Shown here: positions 37,887 to 46,179 of the stretch, piece after piece
How the letters are laid out: every line of letters begins with the position of its first letter
Numbering within the stretch: the first letter of the stretch is position 1
Assembly (NCBI GenBank): GCA_001596155.1
Contig: CP014771.1
Location: forward strand, 186,001 to 250,000
Length of the DNA: 64,000 nt
Direction: 5' to 3'
Source: Hymenobacter psoromatis
GTDB lineage: Bacteria > Bacteroidota > Bacteroidia > Cytophagales > Hymenobacteraceae
Position numbers and translations under genes: made by a program
Notes under the pieces: model-generated
Databases searched by the model: none
What the model was told of the DNA's origin: nothing
What the model saw: the letters and a program-made list of their open reading frames with translations, nothing else

Positions 37887-38648
37887 ATGAGCACTTCCAA
37901 AATAGCCCTCGTCACGGGCGGCAGCCGCGGCCTCGGCAAAAGCATGGCCCTGAACCTGGCCAAAAAAGGCATCGACGTGCTGCTGACTTACCACAGCCAG
38001 CAAGCCGAAGCTGAGGCCGTAGTAGCCGAAATCAAGGCCCAGGGCCACCAGGCCGCCGCCTTGCAGCTCGACGCGGGCAACGCCGCCAGCTTCGACGCCT
38101 TTTTCGAGCAGGTGAAAACCACCCTGCACGATACCTTTCAGGCTGAGCAGTTTCAGTTTCTGATTAACAACGCGGGCACGTCGCTGCACGCCAACTTTGC
38201 CGACACCACCGAGGCGCAGTTTGATGAGGTAATGAACGTGCATCTCAAAGGCCCGTTCTTCCTCACCCAAAAGGCCCTACCCCTGCTGGCCGACGGCGGT
38301 CGCATCATCAACATCTCGTCGGGTCTGGCGCGCTTCAGCTTTCCCGGCTCGTCGGCCTACGCGGCCATGAAGGGCGCCATTGAAGTACTAACCCGCTACC
38401 AGGCCAAGGAGCTAGGCGCGCGCGGTATCACGGCCAACGTGGTAGCGCCCGGTGCCATCGCCACCGATTTCAGCGGCGGCATGGTGCGCGACAATCCTGA
38501 GGTAAACGCGATGGTGGCCGGCATGACGGCCCTGGGCCGGGTAGGCGAGCCCGAAGACATCGGCCCCATTGTGGCCTTCCTCTGCACCGACGATGCCCGC
38601 TGGATTGCGGCCCAGCGTATTGAAGCATCGGGCGGCACGCTCGTGTAG
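37887..38648 (+). CDS. SDR family oxidoreductase (FabG-like)
   Basis: A 253-residue classical SDR. TGGSRGLG is at 10-17, NNAGTS follows, and the catalytic Y158/K162 lie in YAAMK after ISSGLA. The PG loop VVAPGAIATDF and the C-terminal FLCTDDARWIAAQRIEASGG are typical of acetoacetyl-CoA reductase/FabG-like enzymes. The substrate is not known. It follows the small AraC-type gene and is closed by a strong hairpin terminator. Confidence 0.92.
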   Translation: MSTSKIALVTGGSRGLGKSMALNLAKKGIDVLLTYHSQQAEAEAVVAEIKAQGHQAAALQLDAGNAASFDAFFEQVKTTLHDTFQAEQFQFLINNAGTSLHANFADTTEAQFDEVMNVHLKGPFFLTQKALPLLADGGRIINISSGLARFSFPGSSAYAAMKGAIEVLTRYQAKELGARGITANVVAPGAIATDFSGGMVRDNPEVNAMVAGMTALGRVGEPEDIGPIVAFLCTDDARWIAAQRIEASGGTLV

Positions 38649-38677
38649 GCGGCTGCGAATTAGCTTGCTAAATGATA

Positions 38678-38720
38678 AAAGCCCTGCTTTTCCAATTACG
38701 GAAAGGCAGGGCTTTCTTTT
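38678..38720. terminator. Bidirectional terminator after the SDR gene
   Basis: AAAGCCCTGC pairs with GCAGGGCTTT, extended by TTTCC/GGAAA near the loop, with A and T flanks. It lies between convergent genes. Confidence 0.85.
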
Positions 38721-38778
38721 AAGCGTTGTGATTCCGAGGTGTCGTGGCTTACGAAAACCTGTAAGGTCAAGCGCTCAA

Positions 38779-39270
38779 CTATTCTGTATCGTCGTCAAAT
38801 TCGCTGTCAGGTACCAAGCCAGCTATAAATTCCTCAAAGCTGTTTGCAACCGCCACATCTTCATCCAGCTCAGTATCAATCCAGCTGATAGTAGGAATGC
38901 TACCCTGGCGATAATCGAGGGTTATAAACCAGTGGCCATCACCAGTTAACGTAACCTGTTTTTCGGGTAAGCCCCATTCCCCGGTCAGGTAAATGCTATC
39001 CAGTAAGTTTAATACGGTAGTGCCAGCTGGTTCGGGCAGAATACCAAACATATCAGCCAATGGCACATGATTATCGGCCCAGGAAGTTTTTTGCGACATA
39101 GGAAAAACAAAGCCGCGCGTATAACCGCCATTCTGAATTGCCAATAAGTCGAGCAATAATTGCGGAAGCTTAACCCCCAACGCAGTTTCGGCCAAGCTTA
39201 TTAATTCCTTAGTAAGCGGCAGCCGAGGAGTTGAAGCTGAATCCCAAAAGTTGGTCGCATCAAAATTCAT
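38779..39270 (-). CDS. SMI1/KNR4 family protein
   Basis: A 163-residue SMI1/KNR4 (SUKH) domain protein: the N-terminal LTKELISLAETALGVKLPQLLLDLLAIQNGGY, a middle with 'GEWGLPEKQVTLTGDGHWFITLDYR', and the acidic C-terminus WIDTELDEDVAVANSFEEFI are the family's hallmarks. Such proteins include immunity proteins for contact-dependent toxins, but many are free-standing housekeeping proteins. No toxin gene is adjacent here. The gene is AT-richer than its neighbours. Confidence 0.85.
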   Translation of the reverse strand: MNFDATNFWDSASTPRLPLTKELISLAETALGVKLPQLLLDLLAIQNGGYTRGFVFPMSQKTSWADNHVPLADMFGILPEPAGTTVLNLLDSIYLTGEWGLPEKQVTLTGDGHWFITLDYRQGSIPTISWIDTELDEDVAVANSFEEFIAGLVPDSEFDDDTE

Positions 39271-39279
39271 GATACACGC

Positions 39280-39738
39280 TTAAAACCGAAATAGCGGCCG
39301 ATACGGATTCCAGATGCCCCACGGAATCATGAGCAGCACCAGCAGCAGCCCGATGCCGAAGTAGGTAAAGGCTTTCTTGTGCTTGAGCGTATCGCTGGAA
39401 GCATTTTTGAGGGCAATGCGGCCCACCTGGGCCAGAATGGCGGCTAATAACATTACCACCACGTGCTCCATGCCGAAAAAGCGAGTGGTAGGGTCTTTCA
39501 TGGCCCCGGCTACTTTCATCGCCTTAAGGCCGTAGGGGCTCAGGCCGAAGTAGAGCCCCAGACCCACAATGACTTGCAGCCACATAAAGCCCGAAAACGC
39601 GGCGCTGATGGCGTTGTCGCCCTTGGTGAAGGGCCGGCGGGCCGTCCAGCCCATATAGGCGCGCACCACGGCCAGCAGGCCCGCGCCCAGCACAAACCAC
39701 CGCAGCCACGAATGAAGAAGAAGAAGTACCTGATACAT
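39280..39738 (-). CDS. Integral membrane protein (four-TM, cytochrome b-like)
   Basis: A 152-residue protein with four hydrophobic helices and histidines placed in or near them (LLHSWLRW near the N-terminus, GMEHVVVMLLAAILAQVGR in the middle). Such spacing occurs in CopD-like or small cytochrome b-like proteins, but haem binding is only a possibility. The ATG at 39738 (MYQVLLLLHSW) is preferred over a TTG four codons upstream. It is 9 bp upstream of the SMI1/KNR4 gene in the same direction, so they may be cotranscribed. Confidence 0.7.
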   Translation of the reverse strand: MYQVLLLLHSWLRWFVLGAGLLAVVRAYMGWTARRPFTKGDNAISAAFSGFMWLQVIVGLGLYFGLSPYGLKAMKVAGAMKDPTTRFFGMEHVVVMLLAAILAQVGRIALKNASSDTLKHKKAFTYFGIGLLLVLLMIPWGIWNPYRPLFRF

Positions 39739-39810
39739 GCGTAAAAGCAAAAGCGCCGGGCAGCCCGGCCGGTGAAAAACTGCCGCGAAGCTACGGGCCG
39801 CTAGTCGTAC

Positions 39811-40056
39811 CTAGGAAAATTCGCCCGGCTCGGGCACCGGCGCGGGCGCGCCGCCGCGCGCCGCTTTGGCCCGCTGCTCATCGCGCATAGCCACGGCCAG
39901 CGCGATAAAAATGGAGAAAAATGGCAGCACCAGTCCCAGCAAAAACCACTTGAGCCGCGAGTGCCCGTGCGAATAGGCGATGTACATCGTCACCGAAGCC
40001 AATAAGGCATCCAGAAACAGCAGAAAGATGGCCCCAAAAAAGAAGGTAGCAAACAT
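39811..40056 (-). CDS. Small two-TM protein
   Basis: An 81-residue membrane protein (MFATFFFGAIFLLFLDALLA ... WFLLGLVLPFFSIFIAL) with a charged, Pro-rich tail. No family is recognised. Its start is 3 bp after the stop of the DUF58 gene, so it is almost certainly translated from the same message and may accompany that protein at the membrane. Confidence 0.65.
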   Translation of the reverse strand: MFATFFFGAIFLLFLDALLASVTMYIAYSHGHSRLKWFLLGLVLPFFSIFIALAVAMRDEQRAKAARGGAPAPVPEPGEFS

Positions 40057-40059
40057 AAA

Positions 40060-40989
40060 TTACCGGGCTTTGCCGCGCTTCACCAGGTAGGCGTGCAGCA
40101 CTTTGTCGAACGGCTCGCGCACGTCCACGGGTACAAAATCAATCTTGAGCTGGCCGCAGCGCAGCGCCAGGTCGTCCTCAAACTGCCGCATGGCCGCCCG
40201 GTACTGTTCGCGCACCTGCGCCGGCTGCAACCGGATTTCCTGGCCCGTCTCCACATCTTCAAAAATGTAGGGCCGGTCCTGAAAGTCAAAATTACTCTCC
40301 GTGGCCCGGTCCAGCACGTGAAACACCAGCACCTCGTGGTGCTGGTGGCGCAGGTGCTGCAAGGCCGCCAGCGCCGCCGCCTGCTCGGCCGCCCCGCGCC
40401 CCAGCATATCGCTGAACAAAATCACGAGCGAGCGCTTCGGAATCTGCTGTGCGATGGCGTGCAGCACGCCGGCCACGTCGGTCGCCTGGCCGGGCCGGCT
40501 GGGGGGGGTAGGGCGCTCCAGCAGCTGTTGCAGGGCCAGCAGCAGCGTGTGGCGATGCACCGACGTAGCGCGCACCGGCGTTTGCAGCTCCACGGTTTCG
40601 GCGAAGGTGACGAGGCCCACCGCGTCGCGCTGCCGCTGCAGCAGCGTCGTGAGCGCCGCCGCAGCTAGCACGCTGAATTTCAGCTTATCATGGCCGGGGG
40701 AGGGGTAGTACATGCTCGGGCTCACGTCGAGCAGCAGGTGCGCGCGCAGGTTGGTTTCCTCCTCGTAGCGCTTCACGAAGAGCTTGTCGGTGCGGGCAAA
40801 CACCTTCCAGTCCACGTGCCGGGTGCTGTCGCCGGGGTTGTAAAGCCGGTGCTCCGAAAACTCGACCGAAAAGCCGTGGTAGGGCGACTGGTGCAGGCCG
40901 GTAATAAAGCCATCAACCAGCTGCCGGGCCAGCAGCTCCAGGTTTTCAAACGAGCGAATAGCGGCCAGGTCGAGCGCGGGTGCGGGCAT
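40060..40989 (-). CDS. DUF58 domain protein (von Willebrand A-like)
   Basis: A 309-residue protein of the DUF58 family, usually found with MoxR ATPases and membrane vWA proteins (Bat system) in Bacteroidota. GFSVEFSEHRLYNPGDSTRHVDWKVFART is the family signature. LLLDVSPSMYY carries the DxSxS-like metal site. The moxR partner is not in the window; only a small membrane protein follows. The start at 40989 is preceded by a GGGGTAGGG motif. The role is probably as a chaperone-like factor for surface or envelope proteins, inferred from family. Confidence 0.88.
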   Translation of the reverse strand: MPAPALDLAAIRSFENLELLARQLVDGFITGLHQSPYHGFSVEFSEHRLYNPGDSTRHVDWKVFARTDKLFVKRYEEETNLRAHLLLDVSPSMYYPSPGHDKLKFSVLAAAALTTLLQRQRDAVGLVTFAETVELQTPVRATSVHRHTLLLALQQLLERPTPPSRPGQATDVAGVLHAIAQQIPKRSLVILFSDMLGRGAAEQAAALAALQHLRHQHHEVLVFHVLDRATESNFDFQDRPYIFEDVETGQEIRLQPAQVREQYRAAMRQFEDDLALRCGQLKIDFVPVDVREPFDKVLHAYLVKRGKAR

Positions 40990-41186
40990 GGAAGGGGGGT
41001 AGGGAATGCTGGTACGTAAGTAAAAATCAAGTAGCTACATCAATCTAAGGTAGCGTTTATGGATAAGTAATTCTGCGGCGTTCCGGCGATACGGGGCTGA
41101 AATAATCTTACGTGCTGATAAACAAGCCGCCCACTGCTTGAGTTTCGCCGGGACAAAAGCCGAATTTAGGTTCGCCTTTCCGGCTC

Positions 41187-41194
41187 TATCTTTG
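41187..41194 (+). promoter_or_regulatory. -7 promoter box of the PUR-alpha-like gene
   Basis: TATCTTTG matches the Bacteroidota consensus, about 65 nt before the GTG start at 41261. Confidence 0.55.
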
Positions 41195-41260
41195 CTTTAG
41201 CCGACGTAAGTTTAGCTGTTTAAAAATTAAAACCACCCCTACTATCCCCTCTCTCAACCC

Positions 41261-41677
41261 GTGGAAGACCGGTATTCTAAAGACCAGGAAGAAATCTACT
41301 CGCACCGCATGAAGGCGGGTAAGCGCACGTATTTCTTCGACGTAAAAGCCACCCGTGGCCAGGATTATTACCTCACCATTACCGAAAGTAAGCGTCGCCC
41401 CGGCGCTGACCCCGACGGACCTGCCAGCTACGAAAAGCACAAGATTTTTCTCTATAAGGAAGATTTCAATAAATTTATCGATGCTCTGCACGATGCCGTG
41501 GACTATGTGCGCGACGAGCTGCTGACCGAGGAAGAAGTAGCCGAGCTCGACCGCCCGCGCCCCGCCTTCGATGGCGAGCAGCCCCGCCCCGCCCACCACG
41601 AAGGTCAGGCACCCGACGCCCCTACCCCCCCCGCCGGGTACGACGCCGCCCCCGACCTGGGCGAGAGCACCTATTAA
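41261..41677 (+). CDS. DUF3276 / PUR-alpha-like nucleic-acid-binding protein
   Basis: A 138-residue protein whose N-terminal 75 residues (SHRMKAGKRTYFFDVKATRGQDYYLTITESKRR ... KHKIFLYKEDFNKFIDAL) form a single PUR repeat, as in the Borrelia and Bacteroidota PUR-domain proteins that bind ssDNA or RNA. The C-terminus is acidic and Pro-rich and probably disordered. The start is a GTG at 41261 (MEDRYSKDQ), since no ATG is available in frame. It is monocistronic with its own -7 box. Confidence 0.85.
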   Translation: MEDRYSKDQEEIYSHRMKAGKRTYFFDVKATRGQDYYLTITESKRRPGADPDGPASYEKHKIFLYKEDFNKFIDALHDAVDYVRDELLTEEEVAELDRPRPAFDGEQPRPAHHEGQAPDAPTPPAGYDAAPDLGESTY

Positions 41678-41781
41678 CTACACGCAACAAGCACGAGGGG
41701 AAGAAATAGTAGTAGCGCGCCGCTGTTCCGCACCAGGAGCAGCGGCGCTTTGCATTCGCGGCTAGGCCCCGCCGCCCGCCG

Positions 41782-41789
41782 TACCTTTG
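41782..41789 (+). promoter_or_regulatory. -7 promoter box of ychF
   Basis: TACCTTTG, 56 nt before the ychF ATG. The leader contains a single arm of the AACTCTTAACTC-type repeat. Confidence 0.55.
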
Positions 41790-41845
41790 CCCAGTGAGTC
41801 AGGAACAATTCTTAACTCATAACTCTCAACTCATAATTAAATAAA

Positions 41846-42946
41846 ATGGGCCTCCGCTGCGGTATTGTCGGCCTGCCGAATGTCGGCAAATCCACGCTTT
41901 TCAACGCGTTATCCAACGCCAAGGCCGAATCGGCCAACTATCCTTTCTGCACCATCGAGCCCAACGTGGGCGTCATTACCGTGCCCGACGAGCGCCTCCA
42001 GATTCTGGAAGCCCTCGTGAACCCCAAGCGCGTGCTGCCCACCATCATCGAGTTCGTGGACATTGCCGGCCTCGTGAAGGGCGCCAGCAAGGGCGAGGGC
42101 CTGGGCAATAAATTCCTGGCCAACATCCGCGAAGTAGATGCCATCATTCACGTGGTGCGCTGCTTCGACGACCCCAACATCGTGCACGTGGCCGGCGGCG
42201 TGGATCCCGTTTTTGACAAGGACGTGATTGATACGGAGCTGCAAATCAAGGATTTGGAGAGTATCGATAAGAAGCTCATCAAGTCGGAGCGCAGCGCCAA
42301 GGCCGGCGACGCCGTGGCCAAAAAGGAAGTGGCCAGCCTGCACCTCTTTAAGTCGGCCCTCGAAGCTGGCCAGAACGCCCGCGCCGTAGCAGCCGGCCCC
42401 GACGACCTGGAGGCCGTAGCCGACTTGCAGCTGCTCACCATCAAGCCCGTAATTTACGTGGCCAACGTGGATGAAGCCAGCATCGCAACCGATGGCAACA
42501 AGCACGTGACCGCTCTGAGCGAGCACGTTAAAAGCGAGAACGCGCAAGTCGTGCTCGTGTCGGCCGCCATTGAGTCGCAGATTGCCGAGATGGAGGACGC
42601 CGACGAAAAGGCCATGTACCTGAGCGAATACGGCCTCACCGAGTCGGGCCTCAACAAGCTCATCCGGGCCAGCTATGAATTGCTGAACCTCATCACCTAC
42701 TTCACCGCCGGCGTGCAGGAAGTACGCGCCTGGACCGTGCATCGCGGCGACAAAGCTCCCGCCGCCGCCGGCGTTATTCACTCCGATTTCGAGAAGGGCT
42801 TTATCCGTGCGGAGGTTATCAAGCTCGCCGATTACCAAGAGTATAAAACCGAAGTTAAAATAAAGGAAGCCGGTAAAATGGCCGTGGAGGGTAAGGATTA
42901 CGTGGTGCAGGATGGCGACATTATGCACTTCCGGTTTAATGTGTAA
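41846..42946 (+). CDS. ychF: Redox-regulated ATPase YchF
   Basis: A 366-residue Obg-family P-loop protein that prefers ATP and associates with ribosomes and the stress response. G1 is GLPNVGKST (7-15), switch DIAGLVKGA, and the nucleotide-specificity motif is NVDE rather than NKxD, which explains ATP use. The C-terminal TGS domain ends ...[15 protein letters not shown]. Length is exactly as expected. It precedes dnaN, separated by a 111-bp inverted repeat. Confidence 0.95.
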   Translation: MGLRCGIVGLPNVGKSTLFNALSNAKAESANYPFCTIEPNVGVITVPDERLQILEALVNPKRVLPTIIEFVDIAGLVKGASKGEGLGNKFLANIREVDAIIHVVRCFDDPNIVHVAGGVDPVFDKDVIDTELQIKDLESIDKKLIKSERSAKAGDAVAKKEVASLHLFKSALEAGQNARAVAAGPDDLEAVADLQLLTIKPVIYVANVDEASIATDGNKHVTALSEHVKSENAQVVLVSAAIESQIAEMEDADEKAMYLSEYGLTESGLNKLIRASYELLNLITYFTAGVQEVRAWTVHRGDKAPAAAGVIHSDFEKGFIRAEVIKLADYQEYKTEVKIKEAGKMAVEGKDYVVQDGDIMHFRFNV

Positions 42947-42964
42947 GTAATAGTTTTGGTCGTT

Positions 42965-43075
42965 TGTCATTGCGAGGAGGAACGACGAAGCAACCTTTCC
43001 TTGTCGTTGAACCTACCCGGTTGGCGTCCCTAACCGGAAGGAAAGATTGCTTCGTCGTTCCTCCTCGCAATGACA
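42965..43075. repeat. Snapback inverted repeat, TGTCATTGCGAG type, between ychF and dnaN
   Basis: The 38-nt arms 42965-43002 and 43038-43075 pair with one mismatch. The outer end is TGTCATTGCGAGGAGGAACG. The loop is about 35 nt. Related arms are at 44318, 48524 and 53081. Confidence 0.92.
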
Positions 43076-43130
43076 GGCAATACCTGCGCTACAACCGTTA
43101 AAAAACTAGCAACTAGAATCTGCCCCAACG

Positions 43131-43138
43131 TATCTTTG
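43131..43138 (+). promoter_or_regulatory. -7 promoter box of dnaN
   Basis: TATCTTTG, 33 nt before the dnaN ATG. This box decides the start at 43172 against the longer open frame that begins inside the repeat. Confidence 0.6.
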
Positions 43139-43171
43139 CCCCCCGTCCAAAACCTAGCCCTACCTCCTCTT

Positions 43172-44296
43172 ATGAAGTTCATTGTTTCGTCCTCGGCCCT
43201 GCTCAAGCAGCTCCAGAGCATCAACGGCGTGGTCACGAACAACCCCGTGGTGCCCATCCTGGAGAACTTCCTCTTTGAGATTGAGCCCGGCAAGCTCACC
43301 ATCACCGCCTCCGACCTGGAAACGAGCATGATGACCGAGCTGCCCATCGAGTCGCGCGAAGCGGGGCGCATCGCGGCCCCGGCCCGCATCCTGCTCGACA
43401 CGCTCAAGAACCTGCCCGACCAGCCCGTAACTTTCACGCTGGATGAGGAAACCTACACCATCGAAATCAGCTCGGCCAACGGCCGCTACAAGCTGGCCGG
43501 CGAGAACGCCGCCGACTTTCCCCGCGTGCCGGTGGTGAAGGGCTCCAGCCCGGTCGAGATGCCGTCGTCGTCGCTGGCGCGTGCCATTAACAAGACAATT
43601 TTCGCAGTGAGCACCGACGAGCTACGGCCGGCCATGACCGGCATTTTGGTGCAATTAGGCGAGGCGCAGGTAACTTTCGTGGCCACCGATGGCCACCGCC
43701 TGTTGCGCTACCGCCGCCAGGATGTGGGCGCCGGCCAGACCGCCAACCTCATCATTCCGCGCAAGGCCTTCACCCTGCTGAAAAGCTCCCTACCCTCCGA
43801 GGCCACGCCGGTGCGCATCGAGTTCAATCAGAGCAACGCGTTTTTCTCGTTCAACCAGATGCGGCTGGTGTGCCGCCTCATCGATGAGCGCTACCCCGAC
43901 TACGAGAACGTAATTCCGGTCAGCAACCCCAACAAGCTGACCATCAACCGCCAGGAGCTGCTGAACTCGGTGCGCCGCATCAGCATCTATTCCAACAAGA
44001 CGACCCACCAGGTGCGCCTGCGCCTCACCGGCTCCGAGCTGGTAATTTCGGCCGAAGACCTTGATTTTAGCAACGAAGCCAAGGAAACGCTGGCTTGCCA
44101 GTACGACGGCGAGGACATGGAAATCGGTTTCAACGCCCGCTTCCTGCAAGAAATGCTGTCGAACATCGACTCCGAAGAAATCACCCTGGAGCTGAGCACG
44201 CCCAACCGCGCCGGCCTGCTCATGCCCGCCCAGCCCGATGAAAACGAAAGCATCCTGATGCTGGTAATGCCGGTGATGCTCAATAATTACGTGTAA
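43172..44296 (+). CDS. dnaN: DNA polymerase III beta subunit (sliding clamp)
   Basis: A 374-residue ring-forming clamp that tethers the replicative polymerase. It begins MKFIVSSSALLKQLQ and shows the three-domain pattern, with FVATDGHRLLRYRR in the second domain and the C-terminal LLMPAQ...LMLVMPVMLN ending. The ATG at 43172 follows the promoter box. dnaA, recF and the replication origin are not nearby, consistent with the scattered arrangement in Bacteroidota. Inverted repeats flank it on both sides. Confidence 0.96.
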   Translation: MKFIVSSSALLKQLQSINGVVTNNPVVPILENFLFEIEPGKLTITASDLETSMMTELPIESREAGRIAAPARILLDTLKNLPDQPVTFTLDEETYTIEISSANGRYKLAGENAADFPRVPVVKGSSPVEMPSSSLARAINKTIFAVSTDELRPAMTGILVQLGEAQVTFVATDGHRLLRYRRQDVGAGQTANLIIPRKAFTLLKSSLPSEATPVRIEFNQSNAFFSFNQMRLVCRLIDERYPDYENVIPVSNPNKLTINRQELLNSVRRISIYSNKTTHQVRLRLTGSELVISAEDLDFSNEAKETLACQYDGEDMEIGFNARFLQEMLSNIDSEEITLELSTPNRAGLLMPAQPDENESILMLVMPVMLNNYV

Positions 44297-44317
44297 CTAA
44301 AAAGCAAGTAAACAAGA

Positions 44318-44419
44318 AATCGTCTGTCATGGCGAGCCTGCGAAGCAATCGCACCAGAACGAGCCGTGTGGGTATCGTTTTGGTGCGATTGCTTCGCAGG
44401 CTCGCCATGACAGACGATT
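44318..44419. repeat. Perfect 39-bp inverted repeat between dnaN and gldC
   Basis: Arms 44318-44356 and 44381-44419 are exact reverse complements (AATCGTCTGTCATGGCGAGC at the outer end, then CTGCGAAGCAATCGCACCA) around a 24-nt loop. TGTCAT-GCGAG family. Confidence 0.93.
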
Positions 44420-44441
44420 GTTATAACCTAACTACTCTCCC

Positions 44442-44777
44442 ATGAAAAAGTCCGAAATCCGCTTCAGTATTGCTCTTGACGACCAGAAGGTGCCCGAGGC
44501 CATCAGCTGGCAGGCCACCGACGCGGGGCCTGATATTCAATTTGCCAAGGCCATCAACGTCGCCATCTGGGACCGCAATACTGATGCGACGATGAAAATT
44601 GACCTCTGGACCAAAGACATGCCCACCGATGCCATGAAGTACTTCGTGGTCGATAACATTGGCTCAATGGCTGAAACCATTCAGACGGCCACCGGTGACA
44701 AGAAAATGGCTGAAATGATGCGCCAGCTCTGCAAAGAGCTGAGCGACTATATTGAGGAGCAAGGCCCTGCCAATTAG
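44442..44777 (+). CDS. gldC: Gliding motility protein GldC
   Basis: A 111-residue cytoplasmic protein associated with Bacteroidota gliding. MKKSEIRFSIALDDQKVPEAISWQATD and the central AKAINVAIWDRNTDATMKIDLWTKDMPTDAMK are typical. Its exact function is unknown even in studied species. It has no gld neighbours here. A very strong terminator follows. Confidence 0.93.
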   Translation: MKKSEIRFSIALDDQKVPEAISWQATDAGPDIQFAKAINVAIWDRNTDATMKIDLWTKDMPTDAMKYFVVDNIGSMAETIQTATGDKKMAEMMRQLCKELSDYIEEQGPAN

Positions 44778-44802
44778 TAGGAAGCTAAAAGCCAGGTAAA
44801 TA

Positions 44803-44838
44803 AAAGAGGCCTTCCCAGTGCTGGGAAGGCCTCTTTTT
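44803..44838. terminator. Bidirectional terminator after gldC
   Basis: A 16-nt perfect stem AAAGAGGCCTTCCCAG / CTGGGAAGGCCTCTTT with a two-base loop and flanking A and T runs, between convergent genes. Confidence 0.92.
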
Positions 44839-44859
44839 GGTTTGCGTAAAAGCTGTTGC

Positions 44860-45411
44860 TTAGCGCAGCGTGCGGCCGAAGGACTCACTGGAGCGCTTGG
44901 CATCCTTGGCTTTGGTGGGGCTCATCACCGCATCGTTGGCGCGGGAGGGGGTAGGGTTTTGCACCGAATTCACCAGATTGGAAGCCGAGGCGTTTTGGGC
45001 GTAGTTGCGGTCGGCCTGGGCGTAGCGCTTGCGGGCATCGAAGTAGGTAGTGTACTGGTCGGTGGTGAGCACCGCTTGCAGCTCCTGGTCGCGCTCGTGG
45101 CCAATGGCCTTCGACTGTTTTGCGAGCTGTTCGGGACTGGTAGCATACTGGCGCTCAGCGATTTCCAGCTTGGCAATCTTATCGGTATTGATGGCGCGCA
45201 GGCGGGTAGCCTGATAGCCGTTCAGACGCAGGTCGCGCGTCATTTGGTCGCTCAGGTGCTCGGCGCGGTCGCTCACGGCGGGGTTGAGGCGCGGGCTGGA
45301 CTGGGTTTTGTCCTGCGGCATGGGCGAGGACGGGGCGGGCACGGGCGCTATTTGCTGCGCGTGCGCCGCGAAAGTGGCGGCGAGCAGAACAAGGGCAAAA
45401 GCAGATTTCAT
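44860..45411 (-). CDS. Hypothetical exported protein, helical
   Basis: A 183-residue protein with a signal peptide (about 1-18, FAAHAQ). The central part (about 45-135) is a helical region with the pattern 'DQMTRDLRLNGYQATRLRAINTDKIAKL...VLTTDQYTTYFDARK', like Spy/LTxxQ-type or DUF4890-type periplasmic proteins. The C-terminus is Ser/Asn-rich. No specific family is claimed. It is separated from dcd by about 150 bp in the same direction. Confidence 0.65.
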   Translation of the reverse strand: MKSAFALVLLAATFAAHAQQIAPVPAPSSPMPQDKTQSSPRLNPAVSDRAEHLSDQMTRDLRLNGYQATRLRAINTDKIAKLEIAERQYATSPEQLAKQSKAIGHERDQELQAVLTTDQYTTYFDARKRYAQADRNYAQNASASNLVNSVQNPTPSRANDAVMSPTKAKDAKRSSESFGRTLR

Positions 45412-45559
45412 GGGCAGATAGGGCAGGGGTAGGAACGAGAAAAGCCAACTATCGCGCCAGGGACCCAGGGGCGCGGGGCTGCTCGTTCTAACGCAGAAGG
45501 CGGCGGGTGGGTTAAGAAATTGTGCCTTCCGCGCGCTGCTTAACGCCCTGCCTCATCGC

Positions 45560-46099
45560 TTAAAACTGATTTTTCCACATCATGCTTTCCACCGGCCGGT
45601 CGCTGCGCTCGTTGTATTTGGCCGATTGCTTGCGGTTGTAAAACGTCTGCACATCGCCCTGAATACCAAAGTAGATGAGTTGACCAATGGGCATTCCCGG
45701 ATACACCCGCACGGGCATCGACACGCTGATTTCCAGCGTCCAATGGTTGCAAAAACCCACGTCGCCTTTGCCGGCGGTGGCGTGAATATCGATGCCCAGC
45801 CGGCCGACGCTGCTCTTGCCTTCGAGGAAGGGCACGTGGGCGTGGGTTTCGGTGTATTCGTCGGTCACGCCCAAGTACAGGATGCCGGGCTGGAGCACGA
45901 AGCCTTCCTCAGCGGACATCTCAAACGTCGTGATTTTGTTGTGGCGGCGGGCGTCGAGCACCGCGTCGTCGTAGGTAGCTAGGAAGCGTCCCAGGTGCAC
46001 GTCGTAGGAGTTGGTACCGAGGCAGCCGGGGTCAAAGGGCTGCACCACGATGGTACCGCGCTCCATTTCGGCGCGGATTTGCTGGTCGGTCAGAATCAC
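45560..46099 (-). CDS. dcd: dCTP deaminase
   Basis: A 179-residue trimeric nucleotide enzyme that converts dCTP to dUTP (or directly to dUMP in bifunctional relatives). EGKSSVGRLGIDIHATAG lies at 93-110, and HWTLEIS contains the catalytic Glu E123. The start is a GTG at 46099 that lies within a degenerate ATCACGGATT repeat arm (minus strand CCGTGATT). This fits the conserved MILTDQ start, so the repeat supplies the start codon. Confidence 0.92.
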   Translation of the reverse strand: MILTDQQIRAEMERGTIVVQPFDPGCLGTNSYDVHLGRFLATYDDAVLDARRHNKITTFEMSAEEGFVLQPGILYLGVTDEYTETHAHVPFLEGKSSVGRLGIDIHATAGKGDVGFCNHWTLEISVSMPVRVYPGMPIGQLIYFGIQGDVQTFYNRKQSAKYNERSDRPVESMMWKNQF

Positions 46100-46135
46100 G
46101 GATTTAGCGGATTTAAGCGAATTTCACGGATTTTG
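46094..46135. repeat. Single ATCACGGATT-type repeat arm at the dcd start
   Basis: AATCACGGATTTAGCGG, then a degenerate unit and TTTCACGGATTTTGTGGACG. This is the same unit order as the arms at 54587, 55443 and 57129, but without a clear partner arm. Confidence 0.8.
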
Positions 46136-46179
46136 TGGACGATTTCGTCCGCGTAATCAGCGTGCAATCGGAAGGGTAA

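Noticed and set aside
38779..39270. SMI1/KNR4 protein as an immunity gene of a contact-dependent toxin system
   Set aside because: No large secreted toxin or polymorphic cassette is adjacent, so only the family call is kept.
41909..42970. 353-residue minus-strand open frame
   Set aside because: Antisense to ychF, which is certain; its His/Gly/Val-rich composition is typical of a shadow.
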